From: Gammaproteobacteria bacterium
GTDB taxonomy: Bacteria > Pseudomonadota > Gammaproteobacteria > DSM-16500
Length of the DNA stretch: 43,448 nucleotides
Assembly: GCA_021324305.1 (NCBI GenBank)
Contig: JAJPJI010000035.1
Span: 1 to 43,448 of the forward strand
Direction: 5' to 3'
Of the stretch, positions 22,792-32,773 are shown one piece after another; within the stretch, counting starts at the first letter, position 1; each line of letters opens with the position of its first letter. Made by a program: the position numbers and the translations under genes. The notes below the pieces were generated by a model. It was not told the DNA's origin and ran no database searches. It worked only from the letters and a program-made list of their open reading frames with translations.

Positions 22792-24348
22792 TTAGAAATA
22801 GTAATCAAACTGTGCAGTGACTGCATTATCTGACTTACCGGTTGCAGATGGAACTGGTGTATTGCCTGCACCTGTCGCCACATCGGAAGCTGCATAATTA
22901 CGGTCGTGTCTGAATTCTAGACTCTGCAGGGTGTTTCTTAACAGAGAGGTATTGAATACAATTGATTCGCGCACCAACGGGATACCCAATGCCAGCGCCT
23001 GATTCGATTTTCCGTAGCCTATACCGACAGAACTTGGTTTGTCGCCAAAGATGGGAAATGAATAAGCGGCTTCAATATCAAATGCCGATGGTTTGGCATC
23101 ATGATTATTGTAGGACATGTCATTCATGTTGAAACGATTGGTGGCAGAAACAAATTCACTGATGATGTCGAGGTGTTCACCAAGACTCAATGTGCCGCGC
23201 AGGTTATACGCTGGTACACGGTGCTTGATTTGCTCAGCGTTCTGGAAGCCTGTACCTAACTGCATACCGCCAGAGTCAGCAATGTTACCAATCACACCGC
23301 CGCCAAGATTAGCTGAAAGGAATCCAACGCTGAATTTATAGCCCAGATTGATACCGCCATTGTTTACCTTGGCAACCGATGCCGCATGGCTGTCACCTCG
23401 GAAGATGTAAGCAGCGCCATAGAACGCATTCTTGTCCTGCTGCTGCATACCAACCAGAATGGATCTTGCCTTGGTACGGGCAACCAGTTTGGTCAATGGA
23501 TCACTGACCATCACACTCGAATAGGTACCAAATGGAACATAAAATTGTCCAAAGCTGGAATAGAATGGCGAGCATTCGAAGTTACCAATGGTTACAAACG
23601 CCTTGTTGACATAGACTCGTGAGTTGCTCACCCGGTAATTACTGGTTGAAACAAACTGACTGCCAATGGGTGCGCTATTGTCGTAACTTAATTCAACAAA
23701 TCCAAGTATCCAGTCACTGGGTCCAAAGATAGTAGCATCAAGCGACATATTGGTGACATCAATGTCTGTCGTGCTGGGACCACCACCATGATTAGTGTAA
23801 TTAGCCTGGCTTTCGACTACACCGCTTAGCAACAGATGTGAATGGTATGGTTCTTTCACTGATTCGCCGCCCATTGCATTCAACTGCTCAATGATTTTCT
23901 TACGGATATTCAACAATTGAACATCAGTATTTACGCTGGGACTGTTGACGATTAAATTGTTCCCTGCGAATTGAATGTTGATACCTACATATGGTCCGGT
24001 AGAAACAAACGCCTGCCCCGGAACATCGATATCGAAAGGCAGATAGGTGCGCTGCTCATTGATCAGGTTTACGATATCCCTGGCTGTCATTTTGGGTTTT
24101 GGCGCCGGGTCACTCGCTGAATCAACAGCCTGTTTGCGGCGGCTCTTGTTTGCGCGCAGCTCGCTCTTGAGTGAGGCAACTTCTTTCTCCAGACTCGCAA
24201 CCGCTACTTCCAGAGATTTGCTGTGTGCTGGCTTTTTGTTAACCTGATTGCTGCTATTGTTCTCTCCTGTCGTTGCGGCAATAGCAGGTGCAGCAACGAA
24301 CCCCGCCACAAGCAAAACGGCGACGTATGGCTTTAACTGGACTTTCAT
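22792..24348 (-). CDS. LbtU-family outer membrane siderophore porin (DUF3573-like)
   Basis: A 518-aa outer membrane beta-barrel protein. It has a signal peptide (cleavage after APAIA), then a short coiled coil ([19 protein letters not shown]), a basic/Pro linker, a small N-terminal domain (about 88-165), and a barrel of alternating strands ending in AQFDYYF with the terminal Phe expected by the Bam machinery. This plan matches the LbtU/DUF3573 family of Legionella and Coxiella, where LbtU takes up the siderophore legiobactin without a TonB plug. No TonB box or plug domain is visible here either. AAGGAG about 10 nt upstream supports the ATG at 24348. No lbt biosynthesis genes are nearby, so the substrate is unknown. 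Confidence 0.85.
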   Translation of the reverse strand: MKVQLKPYVAVLLVAGFVAAPAIAATTGENNSSNQVNKKPAHSKSLEVAVASLEKEVASLKSELRANKSRRKQAVDSASDPAPKPKMTARDIVNLINEQRTYLPFDIDVPGQAFVSTGPYVGINIQFAGNNLIVNSPSVNTDVQLLNIRKKIIEQLNAMGGESVKEPYHSHLLLSGVVESQANYTNHGGGPSTTDIDVTNMSLDATIFGPSDWILGFVELSYDNSAPIGSQFVSTSNYRVSNSRVYVNKAFVTIGNFECSPFYSSFGQFYVPFGTYSSVMVSDPLTKLVARTKARSILVGMQQQDKNAFYGAAYIFRGDSHAASVAKVNNGGINLGYKFSVGFLSANLGGGVIGNIADSGGMQLGTGFQNAEQIKHRVPAYNLRGTLSLGEHLDIISEFVSATNRFNMNDMSYNNHDAKPSAFDIEAAYSFPIFGDKPSSVGIGYGKSNQALALGIPLVRESIVFNTSLLRNTLQSLEFRHDRNYAASDVATGAGNTPVPSATGKSDNAVTAQFDYYF

Positions 24349-24754
24349 TTTAGGATTACTCCTTGTTGTTTTAGTTCTTCAATGTACTCGTGTGCTCAGA
24401 TATAAAACACATAAACCCAGGAAGGGCAAAGTAGATCGAGCAAGTTATCAAAAACATTTGCACAACACAAGAGGTGGTAGGTGAGCAATAAAATTTTTTG
24501 TAACTCTCTGTCAGTCTCCTGTTTAGCAGCAACCCAGACAGTGTAATTATGGATCAACCATGCCGCTGGTACGACGATTACCCTGGCATTCGCCAGGGAC
24601 ACGGATCGTCACGCCGACTTTGTTGGCTGCCATGAGGACGCACGTCATGATGCACTGCCGGGTAACACCTTTTCATGCAGTGATATGGTTGCCATTACGC
24701 ATCCCTCTCCAGTAAACTTTGCCTTTCGTGCCTATAAGCAGCTGAAATCTCAAT
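24349..24754. other. 406-bp intergenic stretch with a hairpin, no gene recognised
   Basis: The porin promoter should lie near 24349-24480, where AT-rich hexamers occur but no convincing pair was found. Around 24550-24740 the DNA turns GC-richer and two overlapping frames stay open without any recognisable family or ribosome site, which looks like decayed sequence. A perfect hairpin CCCTGGC/GCCAGGG (24581-24587 with 24592-24598, loop ATTC) lies in the middle. The lnt start follows directly. Confidence 0.5.
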
Positions 24755-26302
24755 ATGAAAAAACCGTCAACCATTCTGCTGGATGGTCTCGCAGCTATCT
24801 TGCTGGGAGTCTTCCTGACTTTTGCCTTTGCTCCCTATGAGATTTTTCCATTGGCAATCATTGTGCCTGCCTGTTTGTTGGGTCTGTGGCTTAAATCCTC
24901 CCCCAAACGTGCATTCTGGCTTGGGTTTATGTTCGGCATGGGTTTTTTTGGTGCGGGCGTGTATTGGGTTTTCACGAGCATTCATGTCTTTGGCGGCGTT
25001 CCAACACTCCTGGCTGTCATCTTCACCATCGGGATGATCGCCATTCTTGCCTTCTACCCCGCAGCAGTCGGTTATCTAACCAACCGTTATTTCCCCGCCA
25101 ACAACAGGGTTAAACTCGTCTATGCGTTTCCAGCCATATGGGTAGCCAGTGAATGGGTACGCAGCTGGCTTTTTACCGGATTCCCCTGGCTTTTCCTTGG
25201 CTATAGCCAGACCAACTCGCCATTGAAAGGCTACGCTCCGGTGTTAGGCGTCTATATTATTTCACTTGCCGCAATCATGAGCAGCGGATTAATTGTAAAT
25301 GCTGTCATCGGATACAGACAAAAAGCATTCCGCTCTGTCTACCTGAATTTATTTGCCCTGATGATTATCTGGATATCAGGCAGCCTGCTAAGCCTGATTC
25401 CATGGACCAAACCCCAAGGAGAACCCATTTCTGTTGCCCTTGTCCAGGGAAACATACCGCAGTCAATCAAATGGTCGCCAGAACATCTGCAGCAGTCACT
25501 CAATACTTATGTAGATTTAACTGAACCCTTATGGGGAAAATACAAGATCATTATCTGGCCGGAAGCAGCTGTCCCGTTACCGCTGCAATCTGCACAATCT
25601 TTTATTAATTCACTGGATACGAGAGCCAAGGACAGTGGCTCCGCCTTGATTCTTGGCATTCCCATCCGCACCGCTGACGCCAGCGGCTATAACAATGCCG
25701 TTATCACGCTGGGTGAAGAAAATAAAGTTTATCTCAAACGTCATCTCGTCCCGTTTGGTGAGTACACACCTCTTTCAAGTCTTTTTTCCAGCGCCTTGCA
25801 ATTCATGAAGATCCCCATGTCCGAGATGGTCCCAGGCAATGTCAGGCAAAATCCCTTGACCGTGGATAATGTCAAAATTACTGCCTCGGTCTGCTACGAA
25901 ATCGCATTTCCGGAGCTGTCCCGTTTTACCGATAAAGACATTGGCCTAATCCTGGTTGTGACAAACGATGCCTGGTTCGGTGACTCTAACGCTGAGCCGC
26001 AGCACATACAAATGGCTGAAATGCGGGCACTGGAAACTGGCAGACCGGTATTATTTGTGAGCAATGACGGCATTACCGCCATCATTGGACCAGATGGAAA
26101 AGTTGAAGACACCATTCCGCAAAAAATAACCACTGTACTCACTGGCACAGTTCAACCCATGTACGGGATAACGCCCTGGATGAAAAACGGCACAGACCCT
26201 GTCTTATTCATCCTGATTTGTTTGCTGATTGCCACTGTCCGGTCAAATAAACTGGCAGCGCGGACTCAGCAGAAAAAATCAGCAGGCAAGAAAATGAAAT
26301 AA
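24755..26302 (+). CDS. lnt: Apolipoprotein N-acyltransferase
   Basis: A 515-aa inner-membrane enzyme that adds the third acyl chain to lipoproteins, the last step of their maturation. About six N-terminal helices (residues 8-215) include GFPWLFLGYSQ. The periplasmic nitrilase domain carries the triad Glu270 (IWPEAA), Lys328 (LKRHLVPFGEY) and Cys380 (SVCYEIAFP), close to the E. coli 267/335/387 positions. A last helix near 480-500 and a basic tail follow. There is no clear Shine-Dalgarno. It opens a same-strand run with leuS, lptE and holA, and acts on lipoproteins such as the LptE encoded downstream. Confidence 0.97.
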   Translation: MKKPSTILLDGLAAILLGVFLTFAFAPYEIFPLAIIVPACLLGLWLKSSPKRAFWLGFMFGMGFFGAGVYWVFTSIHVFGGVPTLLAVIFTIGMIAILAFYPAAVGYLTNRYFPANNRVKLVYAFPAIWVASEWVRSWLFTGFPWLFLGYSQTNSPLKGYAPVLGVYIISLAAIMSSGLIVNAVIGYRQKAFRSVYLNLFALMIIWISGSLLSLIPWTKPQGEPISVALVQGNIPQSIKWSPEHLQQSLNTYVDLTEPLWGKYKIIIWPEAAVPLPLQSAQSFINSLDTRAKDSGSALILGIPIRTADASGYNNAVITLGEENKVYLKRHLVPFGEYTPLSSLFSSALQFMKIPMSEMVPGNVRQNPLTVDNVKITASVCYEIAFPELSRFTDKDIGLILVVTNDAWFGDSNAEPQHIQMAEMRALETGRPVLFVSNDGITAIIGPDGKVEDTIPQKITTVLTGTVQPMYGITPWMKNGTDPVLFILICLLIATVRSNKLAARTQQKKSAGKKMK

Positions 26303-26387
26303 ATCTGTCATGCTGTTTTTTTCTGACATAACATAAAACAGTTTACTGAACTTGAACCATAACCCTAGTTTTAGAAAAGAGTATCCA

Positions 26388-28880
26388 ATGGAAGAACAAT
26401 ACAAGCCCCGAGAAGTTGAAACAAACGCACAACGATACTGGCAGGAAAAAAACTGCTTTCAGGCAGTCGAAGATATCAACAGGGAAAAATTTTATTGCCT
26501 GTCCATGTTCCCCTATCCCAGCGGCAGCCTGCACATGGGGCACGTACGCAATTACACGATCGGCGATGTCATCGCCCGCTACCAATACATGCTGGGAAAA
26601 AATGTGCTGCAACCCATGGGCTGGGATGCATTCGGATTGCCAGCTGAAAATGCTGCCATTAAAAATAATATCCCACCGGCAGTCTGGACCCGTCAAAATA
26701 TCAAGCATATTCGTGACCAGATGCTGCAAATGGGCTTTGCTTACGACTGGAGCCGCGAAATCACCACCTGCGATCCCGATTATTATCGTTGGGAACAATG
26801 GTTCTTCCTGCGCCTCTTTAATAAAGGACTCGTATACAAGAAAAATGCCGAGGTAAACTGGGACCCGGTCGATCAGACGGTCCTTGCCAATGAGCAGGTA
26901 GTCAACGGGCGTGGCTGGCGCTCGGGCGCACTGGTTGAGCGCCGTGAAATACCACAATGGTTTTTGAAAATTACGGCTTACGCTGAAGAATTGCTCGCTG
27001 ACCTGGATAAACTTGAACATTGGCCGCAGCAGGTCAAAACCATGCAGCGCAACTGGATTGGCCGTTCTGAAGGCGTGGACATCACCTTCACTATCGACAA
27101 GCATGAACCAATTACCATTTTCACCACACGCCCTGACACACTATTTGGCGTCACCTACATTGCCGTCGCTCCCCAGCATCCATTGTGTAAAATGGCTGCA
27201 GAACAAAACCCGGCATTAAAACAGTTCATGGAAGAATGCCGCAATATCAAAGTAGCCGAAGCGGATATTGCGACCATGGAAAAACGCGGCATGCCCCTGG
27301 GTATCACAGTCCGCCATCCGCTTACCGGACATGAAATACCTGTATGGGTCGCCAATTTTGTACTCATGGAGTATGGTTCTGGCGCCCTGATGGCCGTGCC
27401 GGCACATGATCAACGCGATTTTGAATTTGCGGTCAAGTATCACCTTCCCATCAAACAAGTCATCCAGCCTGAAGATGGGGCTGCCTGGGACTTTGCCGCC
27501 AAGGCTTTCACTGATCCCGGCATCCTGATGGATTCCGCCGAATTCACCGGCATGACTTCGCAACAGGCATTTAACGCCATTGCCATTCATCTTGAAGCCA
27601 GAGAATCAGGCGAACGCAAGGTGAATTACCGCTTGCGTGACTGGGGTGTCTCCCGCCAGCGTTATTGGGGAACACCCATACCCATAATCAATTGCCCGAA
27701 CTGTGGCGCTGTTCCTGTTCCAGACAAGGACTTGCCGGTGATCCTGCCGGAAGACGTACAATTCACCGGCGTTAATTCACCCATCAAATCCATGCCATCG
27801 TTTTATGAAACAACCTGTCCCAAGTGCCATGGTCGAGCAGAACGCGAAACTGATACGTTTGACACCTTCATGGAATCATCCTGGTACTATGCCCGCTTTG
27901 CCTGCAAAAAACAGAACAAATCCATGCTGGATGGCCGTGCAAATTACTGGTTATCCGTCGATCAATATGTCGGCGGCATTGAACATGCGGTGCTACACCT
28001 GCTTTATGCGCGGTTCTTTCATAAATTAATGCGCGATGAAGGCTTGCTGAATAGCGACGAACCCTTTCTTCGCCTGTTATCACAAGGAATGGTCTTGAAT
28101 AACGGCGCCAAAATGTCGAAATCCAAAGGAAATGTTGTTGATCCGCAGCCGCTGATTCAGCATTACGGCGCAGACACGGTCAGGCTATTCATGATGTTTG
28201 CCGCACCGCCGGAACAAAGTCTCGAATGGTCAGACAGCGGTGTGGAGGGCGCACACCGGTTCCTGAAACGTCTGTGGGCTTTCTGCCATGAAGTAAAAGA
28301 CATCGTCAGCAAATATAATCGCATGCCGAAGACCAATTTGCTGGGCATGACTAACTGGGAAAACACGGATCCGGCGCAAACTGACATTTTCCGTCAGATA
28401 TATGAAATTCTCGATCAGGCCAAATTTGACTATGAGCGGCAGCAGTATAACACCGTCGTATCCGGCTGCATGAAGATCCTCAATCTTCTGACAAAAATTC
28501 CCGCTGCTGAAGATTCACAAATTGATATTCGCGATATCATTATTCATAAGGGGTTGAGTATCCTACTGCGATTGCTCGCGCCCATTACACCGCACATTAC
28601 TCACCAATTGTGGCATGACCTGAATTATGAAGGTATTGTCCTTAATGCGACCTGGCCAAGATCCAGCCCCATTGTATTCAAGGTCGACACCATTGAACTG
28701 GTCGTCCAGGTCAATGGAAAGCTGCGCAGCCGTGTCCGTGTGCCTCATGGTGCTGATAAGCAGTTAATTGAAGACACGGTCAGGGAAGATTCCAAAGTAC
28801 AACAGGCTATCAGCGGCAAGGCGATTAAAAAAATCATTACCGTGCCCGGTAAACTGGTGAATGTGGTGACAGGTGAGTAA
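26388..28880 (+). CDS. leuS: Leucyl-tRNA synthetase
   Basis: An 830-aa class I aminoacyl-tRNA synthetase that charges tRNA-Leu. Signature sites: HIGH region [15 protein letters not shown], editing domain with [17 protein letters not shown] and the conserved [12 protein letters not shown], the zinc-like Cys cluster ([16 protein letters not shown]), KMSKSKGNV, and the anticodon-binding and C-terminal domains. The ATG at 26388 ([11 protein letters not shown]) matches the family start; an in-frame TTG at 26352 would only add an unrelated stretch. The stop overlaps the lptE start (TAATG). Confidence 0.98.
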   Translation: MEEQYKPREVETNAQRYWQEKNCFQAVEDINREKFYCLSMFPYPSGSLHMGHVRNYTIGDVIARYQYMLGKNVLQPMGWDAFGLPAENAAIKNNIPPAVWTRQNIKHIRDQMLQMGFAYDWSREITTCDPDYYRWEQWFFLRLFNKGLVYKKNAEVNWDPVDQTVLANEQVVNGRGWRSGALVERREIPQWFLKITAYAEELLADLDKLEHWPQQVKTMQRNWIGRSEGVDITFTIDKHEPITIFTTRPDTLFGVTYIAVAPQHPLCKMAAEQNPALKQFMEECRNIKVAEADIATMEKRGMPLGITVRHPLTGHEIPVWVANFVLMEYGSGALMAVPAHDQRDFEFAVKYHLPIKQVIQPEDGAAWDFAAKAFTDPGILMDSAEFTGMTSQQAFNAIAIHLEARESGERKVNYRLRDWGVSRQRYWGTPIPIINCPNCGAVPVPDKDLPVILPEDVQFTGVNSPIKSMPSFYETTCPKCHGRAERETDTFDTFMESSWYYARFACKKQNKSMLDGRANYWLSVDQYVGGIEHAVLHLLYARFFHKLMRDEGLLNSDEPFLRLLSQGMVLNNGAKMSKSKGNVVDPQPLIQHYGADTVRLFMMFAAPPEQSLEWSDSGVEGAHRFLKRLWAFCHEVKDIVSKYNRMPKTNLLGMTNWENTDPAQTDIFRQIYEILDQAKFDYERQQYNTVVSGCMKILNLLTKIPAAEDSQIDIRDIIIHKGLSILLRLLAPITPHITHQLWHDLNYEGIVLNATWPRSSPIVFKVDTIELVVQVNGKLRSRVRVPHGADKQLIEDTVREDSKVQQAISGKAIKKIITVPGKLVNVVTGE

Positions 28881-29422
28881 TGAAAAAACATTATAGCTAT
28901 CCATTCCTCGCGTTTTTGTTGGCCGCGCTTCTGACAGGATGCGGCTTTCACTTGCAGGGTGAAACAAAACTGGCACAACCGCTGCATCGCATGTATATCC
29001 AGTCTTCGGATCCGTATGGCCAGCTCGCGCGCAGTCTGGAACAGGATTTGAAAATATCCAAAGTCCAGCTGGTGTCATCGCCATCCGAGGCAAGCACCAT
29101 ACTGACCATTCTGCGCGATGATACCTCCCAGGAATTACTCAGTGTCAGCGGCACACAGCAGACACGCCAATATAATCTGAAAGTGACGGTTGCATTTGAA
29201 ATCACCGACCAGAAAGGACGAAGCATTGTGAGTCCGCAGACACTTTCAGAATCACGAACGATCACTGTGCAGTCAAACCAGGTTCTTGGCAGCAGCAATG
29301 AAGCCAATCTTTTTTACCAGCAGATGCGACGCGTACTTGCACATGCCATTATTAACCGGATCGCATCGAGGGAAGTCACCTCTGCAATCGATCATGCATT
29401 TGCCCACACGGAGCAAACCTAG
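28880..29422 (+). CDS. lptE: LPS-assembly lipoprotein LptE
   Basis: A 180-aa outer membrane lipoprotein that plugs the LptD barrel and helps insert LPS. The lipobox LLTGC places the lipidated Cys at residue 21, followed by the family-typical GFHLQGETKLAQPLHRMYI. The rest has the alternating strand/helix pattern of LptE and the late block NQVLGSSNEANLFYQQMRRVLAHAIINRI. Position between leuS and holA is the standard gammaproteobacterial arrangement, and its start overlaps the leuS stop. Confidence 0.96.
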   Translation: MKKHYSYPFLAFLLAALLTGCGFHLQGETKLAQPLHRMYIQSSDPYGQLARSLEQDLKISKVQLVSSPSEASTILTILRDDTSQELLSVSGTQQTRQYNLKVTVAFEITDQKGRSIVSPQTLSESRTITVQSNQVLGSSNEANLFYQQMRRVLAHAIINRIASREVTSAIDHAFAHTEQT

Positions 29423-29437
29423 GATTGGGCCATACCC

Positions 29438-30451
29438 ATGAAGCTGAATTACTTTCAACTGGAACCGCACCTTGCCAAACAGCTTGCTTCCGTTTATATC
29501 GTCTGCGGCGAAGAAATTCTTCTCAAGCAGGATGCTATTCACCAGATTCGCAAGGCTGCCAAAAAAGCCGGTTTTAATGAGCGCATCCGCATCACCCCGG
29601 AAGCAGGTTTCGACTGGGACCAGCTGTATTCCATGCTTTACTCCGGCACCTTGCTGGCTGACAAGCGTTTGTTCGAACTCGATTTTCGCGATGTTTTGCC
29701 AAATAAAACAGCTGGCAGCATTCTGCAGGGTTACGGTGACAATCCGGCACCAGATATCACATTACTCATTGATATCGGCAAAATCGATGACAAAATCTCA
29801 AGGAGCGCCTGGTACAAATCGCTGGAAAAAGCCGGCGTCGTCATTACCATCTGGCCTATTCCACGTGAACAATTACCGCAATGGATAATCAATCGGGCAA
29901 AAAAATACAAACTCCAGTTTAATCACGATGCAGCCAATTTACTGGCAGATTATATAGAGGGAAATCTGGTTGCCGCCGCGCAGGCAATTGAAAAAATATA
30001 TTTATTACAGCCACAAAAAAACGTCGATACCGACCTGGTCAAAACAATCCTGACCGATGAGAGCCGATTTTCTGTTTTTGATTTCATTGAAAGCCTCGTC
30101 GCCGGCGACCAATCCCGTTCATTGCATATTCTTGAGAGCCTCCGGTTTGATGGGAGTGAACCCGTCTTGATTTTATGGGGCATCACTCGTGAACTACGGT
30201 TGTTGGCATCGCTTGCCCGGGAACTAAAGCAGGGTTCCGCCTTCGAAACCCTGTTTCAGAAACACCGGATTTTTTCCCGCCGGCAGCCAGCCATCCGGCG
30301 ATTTCTGGGCAAATTTACCGCCGAAGACTGTTGGCATCTTTTGTCTCATGCTGCCGAGATTGATCAGATCATCAAAGGCGCAGTCACAGGAGATGCCTGG
30401 CAAGCCCTGCAGCTGTTCTGCCTGCGCATGGGAACGCAGACAGCGAGTTAA
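29438..30451 (+). CDS. holA: DNA polymerase III subunit delta
   Basis: A 337-aa clamp-loader subunit that opens the beta sliding clamp. The start MKLNYFQLEPHLAKQLASVYIVCGEE resembles HolA, as do YSGTLLADKRLFELDFRD and the stretch VFDFIESLVAGD with later LLASLARELKQG. Delta has an AAA+ fold without a functional Walker A, and none is seen. It begins 15 nt after lptE, in the usual order, and is likely co-transcribed with it. Confidence 0.95.
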   Translation: MKLNYFQLEPHLAKQLASVYIVCGEEILLKQDAIHQIRKAAKKAGFNERIRITPEAGFDWDQLYSMLYSGTLLADKRLFELDFRDVLPNKTAGSILQGYGDNPAPDITLLIDIGKIDDKISRSAWYKSLEKAGVVITIWPIPREQLPQWIINRAKKYKLQFNHDAANLLADYIEGNLVAAAQAIEKIYLLQPQKNVDTDLVKTILTDESRFSVFDFIESLVAGDQSRSLHILESLRFDGSEPVLILWGITRELRLLASLARELKQGSAFETLFQKHRIFSRRQPAIRRFLGKFTAEDCWHLLSHAAEIDQIIKGAVTGDAWQALQLFCLRMGTQTAS

Positions 30452-30564
30452 TCACGCTGTCACGCCGGTCCAATGCAACATAATGTCATGCCATGATAGA
30501 TATCATTACCCGCACATTGATTTACGCTATAATATAAACAAGAACAACCGGATAATAATAAACG

Positions 30565-31221
30565 ATGCATCAAACACACAAAGCACTTGGCATTCTCGGC
30601 GGCACATTCGATCCCATACATCATGGTCATTTACGTATGGCACTGGAGTTATATGAAGCCCTGGATTTAGCCCAGGTCCATATCATTCCTACTTATAAGC
30701 CGATGTATAGAAAACAGCCTGTAGCAACACCTGACCAGCGCCTCGCCATGGTTCAGTGCGCCGTTGGCGGTGAGCCCGCATTAATTGCCGATGATCGCGA
30801 GATTCGCCGCAAAGGAATTACTTATACCATCGACACACTGATTGAGATGCGGGCAGAAATGCCGGATACACCCTTCTGTCTTTTGATTGGCATTGACGCA
30901 TTTTTAGGATTTCCAAGCTGGCACCGCTGGAAGGAAATCCTTGATTATGCACATATTGTTGTCGCCCACCGGCCCCATTACCACTTGCCGCAAGCTGGCA
31001 TTATTGCAGAGCTTCTGAACGAGCACATGCAAAAGGAAACATCTTTTCTGCATGAAAACATGGCAGGCGGCATTCTCCTGCGTCCGATTACCGCACTCGA
31101 AATCTCGGCGACCGATATTCGAAAACAGATTGCAATGGGAAGAAATCCAAGGTATTTATTGCCCGATGGGGTGTATGAATACATCAAACAACATGGCACT
31201 TATAGTATTAGCAGAATTTGA
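30565..31221 (+). CDS. nadD: Nicotinate-nucleotide adenylyltransferase
   Basis: A 218-aa enzyme that converts nicotinate mononucleotide and ATP to deamido-NAD. The nucleotidyltransferase loop GGTFDPIHHGHLRMA and the late motif ISATDIRKQIAMG are present, with a normal family length. A perfect TATAAT (30528-30533) precedes the start by about 30 nt, but no good -35 was found; it may add an internal promoter. The next gene, rsfS, starts 14 nt after the stop, as in many gammaproteobacteria. Confidence 0.97.
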   Translation: MHQTHKALGILGGTFDPIHHGHLRMALELYEALDLAQVHIIPTYKPMYRKQPVATPDQRLAMVQCAVGGEPALIADDREIRRKGITYTIDTLIEMRAEMPDTPFCLLIGIDAFLGFPSWHRWKEILDYAHIVVAHRPHYHLPQAGIIAELLNEHMQKETSFLHENMAGGILLRPITALEISATDIRKQIAMGRNPRYLLPDGVYEYIKQHGTYSISRI

Positions 31222-31235
31222 TAGCGGATATGATT

Positions 31236-31589
31236 ATGAGATCTGAAGAATTACGCGATTTGGCCCTCAAGGCATTAGACGACATGAAAGGAATTGACAT
31301 CGTGACCATGGATGTGCGCTCACTCACCAGTATTACTGATTACATGATAGTCTGTACAGGCCGGTCAACGCGCCATGTAAAAGCTCTCGCGGACAGCGTT
31401 GCCGTCAAAGCCAAGGAAATGAACGCCTCTCATGTGCGTACAGAGGGAGAACGTGAAAGCGAATGGGTCCTCGTCGATCTTGGTGATGTTGTCGTTCATA
31501 TCATGACCTCAGCCAGCCGGTCTTTCTACAGCCTTGAAGATTTATGGGAACCCGTCAAGGAATTGAGGGAACATAAAACCGGTCTTTGA
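31236..31589 (+). CDS. rsfS: Ribosomal silencing factor RsfS
   Basis: A 117-aa protein that binds ribosomal protein L14 and blocks subunit joining in starvation. The fold is recognised from GIDIVTMDVRSLTSITDYMIVCTG, RHVKALADSV and ESEWVLVDLGDVVVHIM. The ATG at 31236 (MRSEELRDLALKALDDMKG) is favoured by alignment to E. coli RsfS; an ATG at 31230 would add two residues. The pairing with nadD and rlmH is conserved. Confidence 0.96.
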   Translation: MRSEELRDLALKALDDMKGIDIVTMDVRSLTSITDYMIVCTGRSTRHVKALADSVAVKAKEMNASHVRTEGERESEWVLVDLGDVVVHIMTSASRSFYSLEDLWEPVKELREHKTGL

Positions 31590-31636
31590 ATGACGCTATC
31601 ATCGCTGTGCATATCAGCGCAATGTTTTTGTTTCTC

Positions 31637-31674
31637 TGTCATGTCAGCTTGTGTTGGCATGACAATAGGTTCCC
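31637..31674 (+). repeat. Dispersed palindromic repeat, copy 2
   Basis: TGTCATG (31637-31643) pairs with CATGACA (31658-31664), and inner bases extend the stem with wobble pairs. It is followed by GGTTCCCAGG, like the GGnATCCAGG end of the family. It fills part of the rsfS-rlmH gap. Confidence 0.5.
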
Positions 31675-31726
31675 AGGATTTTGCTGTTCAAAGGCTGACA
31701 TGACCTGACATTCAGGAATTCCTCTT

Positions 31727-32194
31727 ATGAAAATTCGCCTTCTGACAATTACGCATAAATCACCGGCATGGATTCAGGAGGGTTACGAAGAATATGCCAA
31801 GCGCCTGCCTGCTTCCTGTGCCCTGGAATTGGTAGAAATACCGGCGGAAAAGCGCACAGCCAATGCCGATATCAAACGCATTACGGAACGTGAAGGCGAA
31901 AAAATGCTCGGCATCATCAAGCCCCAGCATCTTGTCATTGCGCTCGATGTAAAAGGCAAACTCTGGACAACTGAACAACTGGCGGAACAGCTTGCCGGAT
32001 GGCAGCAAGAAGGCCGCAATATTGATTTACTTGTTGGCGGGCCGGACGGATTATCTCCCGTGTGTTTACAAAAGGCGCAAATGAAATGGTCTCTTTCACC
32101 ATTAACCTTTCCGCATATCCTTGTCCGTCTGATTGTTGCTGAACAAATCTATCGCGCATGGAGCATCATGCAGCAGCACCCTTATCATAGATAG
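31727..32194 (+). CDS. rlmH: 23S rRNA pseudouridine-1915 N3-methyltransferase
   Basis: A 155-aa SPOUT-class methyltransferase acting on pseudouridine 1915 of 23S rRNA. The start MKIRLLTITHKSPAWIQEGYEEYAKRL, the AdoMet-binding knot region LLVGGPDGL, and the C-terminal SLSPLTFPHILVRLIVAEQIYRAW followed by HPYHR are diagnostic. Length is normal. Coding DNA homologous to RecD2 begins directly after its stop codon, marking a rearrangement junction. Confidence 0.97.
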   Translation: MKIRLLTITHKSPAWIQEGYEEYAKRLPASCALELVEIPAEKRTANADIKRITEREGEKMLGIIKPQHLVIALDVKGKLWTTEQLAEQLAGWQQEGRNIDLLVGGPDGLSPVCLQKAQMKWSLSPLTFPHILVRLIVAEQIYRAWSIMQQHPYHR

Positions 32195-32758
32195 TCACGG
32201 AATTATCAAGTGCAATCCACTCATCGATATACAGGTATTAACACCCATGAATCGCGGCGGCATGGGCAGCAATATACTCAACATCGCACTGCAACAGAAA
32301 TTAAATGGATTTTCCGAGCCAAAAATAACTCGCTTTGGCGTTACCTATGCTCCCGGCGATAAAATCATTCAGCTAGTTAACAATTACGACAAGGAGGTCT
32401 TCAACGGGGATATCGGTTTTATTTCACAAATTGATCTTGAAAACAGCTATATTAAAGTATCCCTTGACAACAAAACTGTGGAATACGATTTCAATGAGCT
32501 GGATGAAATAAATCTGGCCTACACTATCAGCATTCATAAAAGCCAGGGATCTGAATTTCCAATCGTTGTTATTGCGTTAGCGACGCAACACTATAAATTG
32601 CTAGCCAGAAATCTTTTATATACGGGTGTCACACGAGGAAAAAACTGGTTGTACTGATTGGCCAAAAGAAAGCAGTGGAAATGGCTGTCAGTAATAATAC
32701 TGTCTCGGAACGATTGACAGGATTATCCCAGCGGCTGGCGAATGCACTCGGTTCCTGA
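32195..32758 (+). pseudogene. recD2: 3' remnant of recD2 (RecD/TraA-family helicase), frameshifted
   Basis: Only the C-terminal part of a RecD2-type DNA helicase is left. Family landmarks: IDIQVLTPMNRGGMGS, GDKIIQLVNNYDKEVFNGDIGFI, motif V/VI-like TISIHKSQGSEFPIVVI and LLYTGVTRGK. The Walker A region and all 5' parts are missing, since similarity begins at the rlmH stop. A run of six As (32639-32644) shifts the frame; with seven As the protein would continue as KKLVVLIGQKKAVEMAV and end at 32758. Without the shift the frame stops at 32657. It has no start codon of its own outside rlmH. A sequencing slip in the A run could explain the frameshift but not the missing N-terminus. Confidence 0.85.
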
Positions 32759-32773
32759 GCAAGAGCCGGTGTT

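Noticed and set aside
24396..24602. 68-codon minus-strand frame upstream of the porin gene
   Set aside because: No ribosome site and no recognisable protein pattern; it spans the likely porin promoter.
26343..27104. 253-codon frame opposite the start of leuS
   Set aside because: It is the antisense shadow of a strongly conserved leuS region and matches no family.
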